A stretch of 20,360 nt of DNA, from the IMG/VR virus record IMGVR_UViG_3300033994_000437, positions 1 through 20,360 of that record; one strand, written 5' to 3'. This document shows, piece after piece, positions 19,512-20,360 of this stretch. A program made the position numbers and the translations under genes. The notes beneath the pieces are model-generated. The model was not told the DNA's origin, made no database searches, and saw only the letters and a list, made by a program, of their open reading frames with translations. This stretch comes from a virus. The stretch's first letter is position 1. Each line of letters opens with the position of its first letter.

Positions 19512-19672
19512 AGTTCTCCTCTCTTCACCATTTCACCAATTTCATAAGACAAACCAATCACAGTATAAATCGGCAGATACCACCAAATTGAAAATCCTGT
19601 GAGTGCTGCGATACCATATAAAGACACAAAATAAAGTGGCAATTTAAGTAGATAAGCAATAAAAGTTTTCAT
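19508..19672 (-). CDS. small two-span membrane protein
   Basis: 54 codons, ATG 19672 overlapping the previous stop as ATGA. Two hydrophobic stretches (about 8-28, LLKLPLYFVSLYGIAALTG, and 30-45, WWYLPIYTVIGLSY) with a short turn between. Both ends are short and basic or charged, so both are probably cytoplasmic. Holin-like in size, but no lysis gene is near. Confidence 0.77.
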   Translation of the reverse strand: MKTFIAYLLKLPLYFVSLYGIAALTGFSIWWYLPIYTVIGLSYEIGEMVKRGEL

Positions 19673-19836
19673 CGTATCCCCGTATCAAAGAGGTTTTTGA
19701 GTTCATGATAAACAAGCACGACTTCTTTAAAATATGTTAGACCTCCATTATTCTTTTCAGTTCGTAGAAGTTCGTAGAGTTCTTTTGCTTGTTGCTCTGT
19801 GAGTGCAAGATGGTAAGTTTTACTGATTTTAATCAT
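19669..19836 (-). CDS. small helical-hairpin protein
   Basis: 55 codons, ATG 19836 overlapping the upstream stop as ATGA. LTEQQAKELYELLRTEKNN and YFKEVVLVYHELKNLF give two helices around a glycine linker. The layout recalls the tandem group at 11328-11988, with LTxxQ at the start as in 11467. Function unknown. Confidence 0.8.
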   Translation of the reverse strand: MIKISKTYHLALTEQQAKELYELLRTEKNNGGLTYFKEVVLVYHELKNLFDTGIR

Positions 19837-20054
19837 TGTGGGTCTCCTACAAGTCCAGTTGGATAAGATGAGTTGAAGTATTCTGCTTCTTCACGACTTC
19901 CCCAACCTTCATCGTGTCCTTCATTATAAGCAATTTCATAGATTGCTCGGGCAAAATTCAAGATGTCTCCCTCCTCACCACACCATTCATTCACAGAAGT
20001 AAGAATATAAAGATGCTCAGAAGCAATCTTTAGGATTTGTTCGTCAGTAATCAT
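19833..20054 (-). CDS. conserved phage-type hypothetical protein
   Basis: 73 codons. ATG 20054 overlaps the upstream stop as ATGA and is preferred to ATG 20090. MITDEQILKIASEHLYILTS, then GDILNFARAIYEIAYNEG and an acidic end. The ITDEQI-KIA / LNFARAI pattern is one I recall in short proteins of many phages. No function known. Unit beyond the right edge. Confidence 0.82.
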   Translation of the reverse strand: MITDEQILKIASEHLYILTSVNEWCGEEGDILNFARAIYEIAYNEGHDEGWGSREEAEYFNSSYPTGLVGDPQ

Positions 20055-20269
20055 TTCACAAAATCTCCAATCACAGGAACAGTTCCACAAATCTCATTCA
20101 CTCTTCCTACTGTTTGGTCTTTGAGTGCTTGACGACACTCCAAGTTCTTATTGTATGTTTGTTGGAATAATACTCGTTGTTGTTGATCACTATAGGTAAT
20201 AACAGCAGCAGCAACGATTATAAAAATAGGGATAGTCAAAAATACCCAATCAAATCCATCAAATTTCAT
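20051..20269 (-). CDS. small membrane-anchored protein
   Basis: 72 codons, ATG 20269 overlapping the previous stop as ATGA. Residues 7-26 (DWVFLTIPIFIIVAAAVIT) form one hydrophobic helix. The 45 residues after it are polar with two cysteines (LECRQAL, EICGTVP) that may pair if this part is outside. Function unknown. Confidence 0.78.
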   Translation of the reverse strand: MKFDGFDWVFLTIPIFIIVAAAVITYSDQQQRVLFQQTYNKNLECRQALKDQTVGRVNEICGTVPVIGDFVK

Positions 20270-20360
20270 AGTGCCTCCAATTCATCAGCAAGTTCATAAA
20301 GCAATCGAGCATCAACTACCATATCTTCTATATCCTGGTCTCTACAACACTGATAGTATT
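20266..20360 (-). CDS. hypothetical protein, truncated at right window edge
   Basis: The C-terminal 30 residues of a gene starting beyond the window. It ends with an acidic helix (RLLYELADELEAL) and its stop overlaps the next start as ATGA. Too little is visible to say more. Confidence 0.7.
   Translation of the reverse strand, partial: YYQCCRDQDIEDMVVDARLLYELADELEAL

Noticed and set aside
19508-19672. Holin
   Set aside because: Size and two membrane helices fit, but no endolysin or spanin gene is nearby, and many other small membrane proteins are present.

Overview
The window looks like an accessory region of a double-stranded DNA phage, most likely a T4-like cyanophage or a relative. The signs are about 70 tightly packed genes (most under 110 codons), continuous ATGA/TGATG stop-start overlaps, low GC by eye, one tRNA gene, and many short proteins of types common in cyanophages. 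The cyanobacterial host is inferred mainly from a CAAD/CURT1-like thylakoid-membrane protein (10352-10642) and a cyanobacterial-style HNH nuclease. No structural or replication hallmark gene is present, so the taxonomic call is an inference. Every gene I support lies on the minus strand; plus-strand frames are shadows. No gene-free stretch exceeds 300 bases.

Layout, right to left (the direction of transcription). A unit whose promoter lies beyond the right edge covers 20360-17401. Twelve further units follow, each beginning with the same composite element, numbered here E1 (left) to E12 (right). E12 drives 17329-14384. E11, hidden inside a coding region, can drive 14387-13254. E10 drives 13230-11168, E9 drives 11090-10352 (with the CAAD protein), and E8 drives 10249-9472. 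E7 drives 9377-7043, with the tRNA-Arg, a metallophosphoesterase and the HNH nuclease. E6 drives 6956-5908. E5 drives a restriction-endonuclease-like gene and an adenine methyltransferase. E4 drives two small genes, E3 drives 3627-2255, E2 drives a superfamily 2 helicase plus two small genes, and E1 drives 329-1.

The main discovery is that element. It is a 24-bp imperfect palindrome (two 7-bp arms, 10-bp centre), then exactly 29 or 30 bases, then a TATAAT-like -10 box, then a start codon 21-41 bases further on. There are twelve copies, all in one orientation, with no conserved -35 hexamer. In several copies the 29-base spacer holds a GC-rich hairpin that can act as terminator of the preceding unit. 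This looks like a phage-wide regulon controlled by one dimeric DNA-binding protein not encoded recognisably in the window.

Other points of interest are a complete restriction-modification-like pair in a phage, an ArdA-like antirestriction candidate, a DUF1778-like orphan antitoxin-type protein, three small proteins sharing a WLP/GWNDC C-terminal module, and a tandem run of small helical-hairpin paralogues. At least seven single- or double-span small membrane proteins are scattered through the units.
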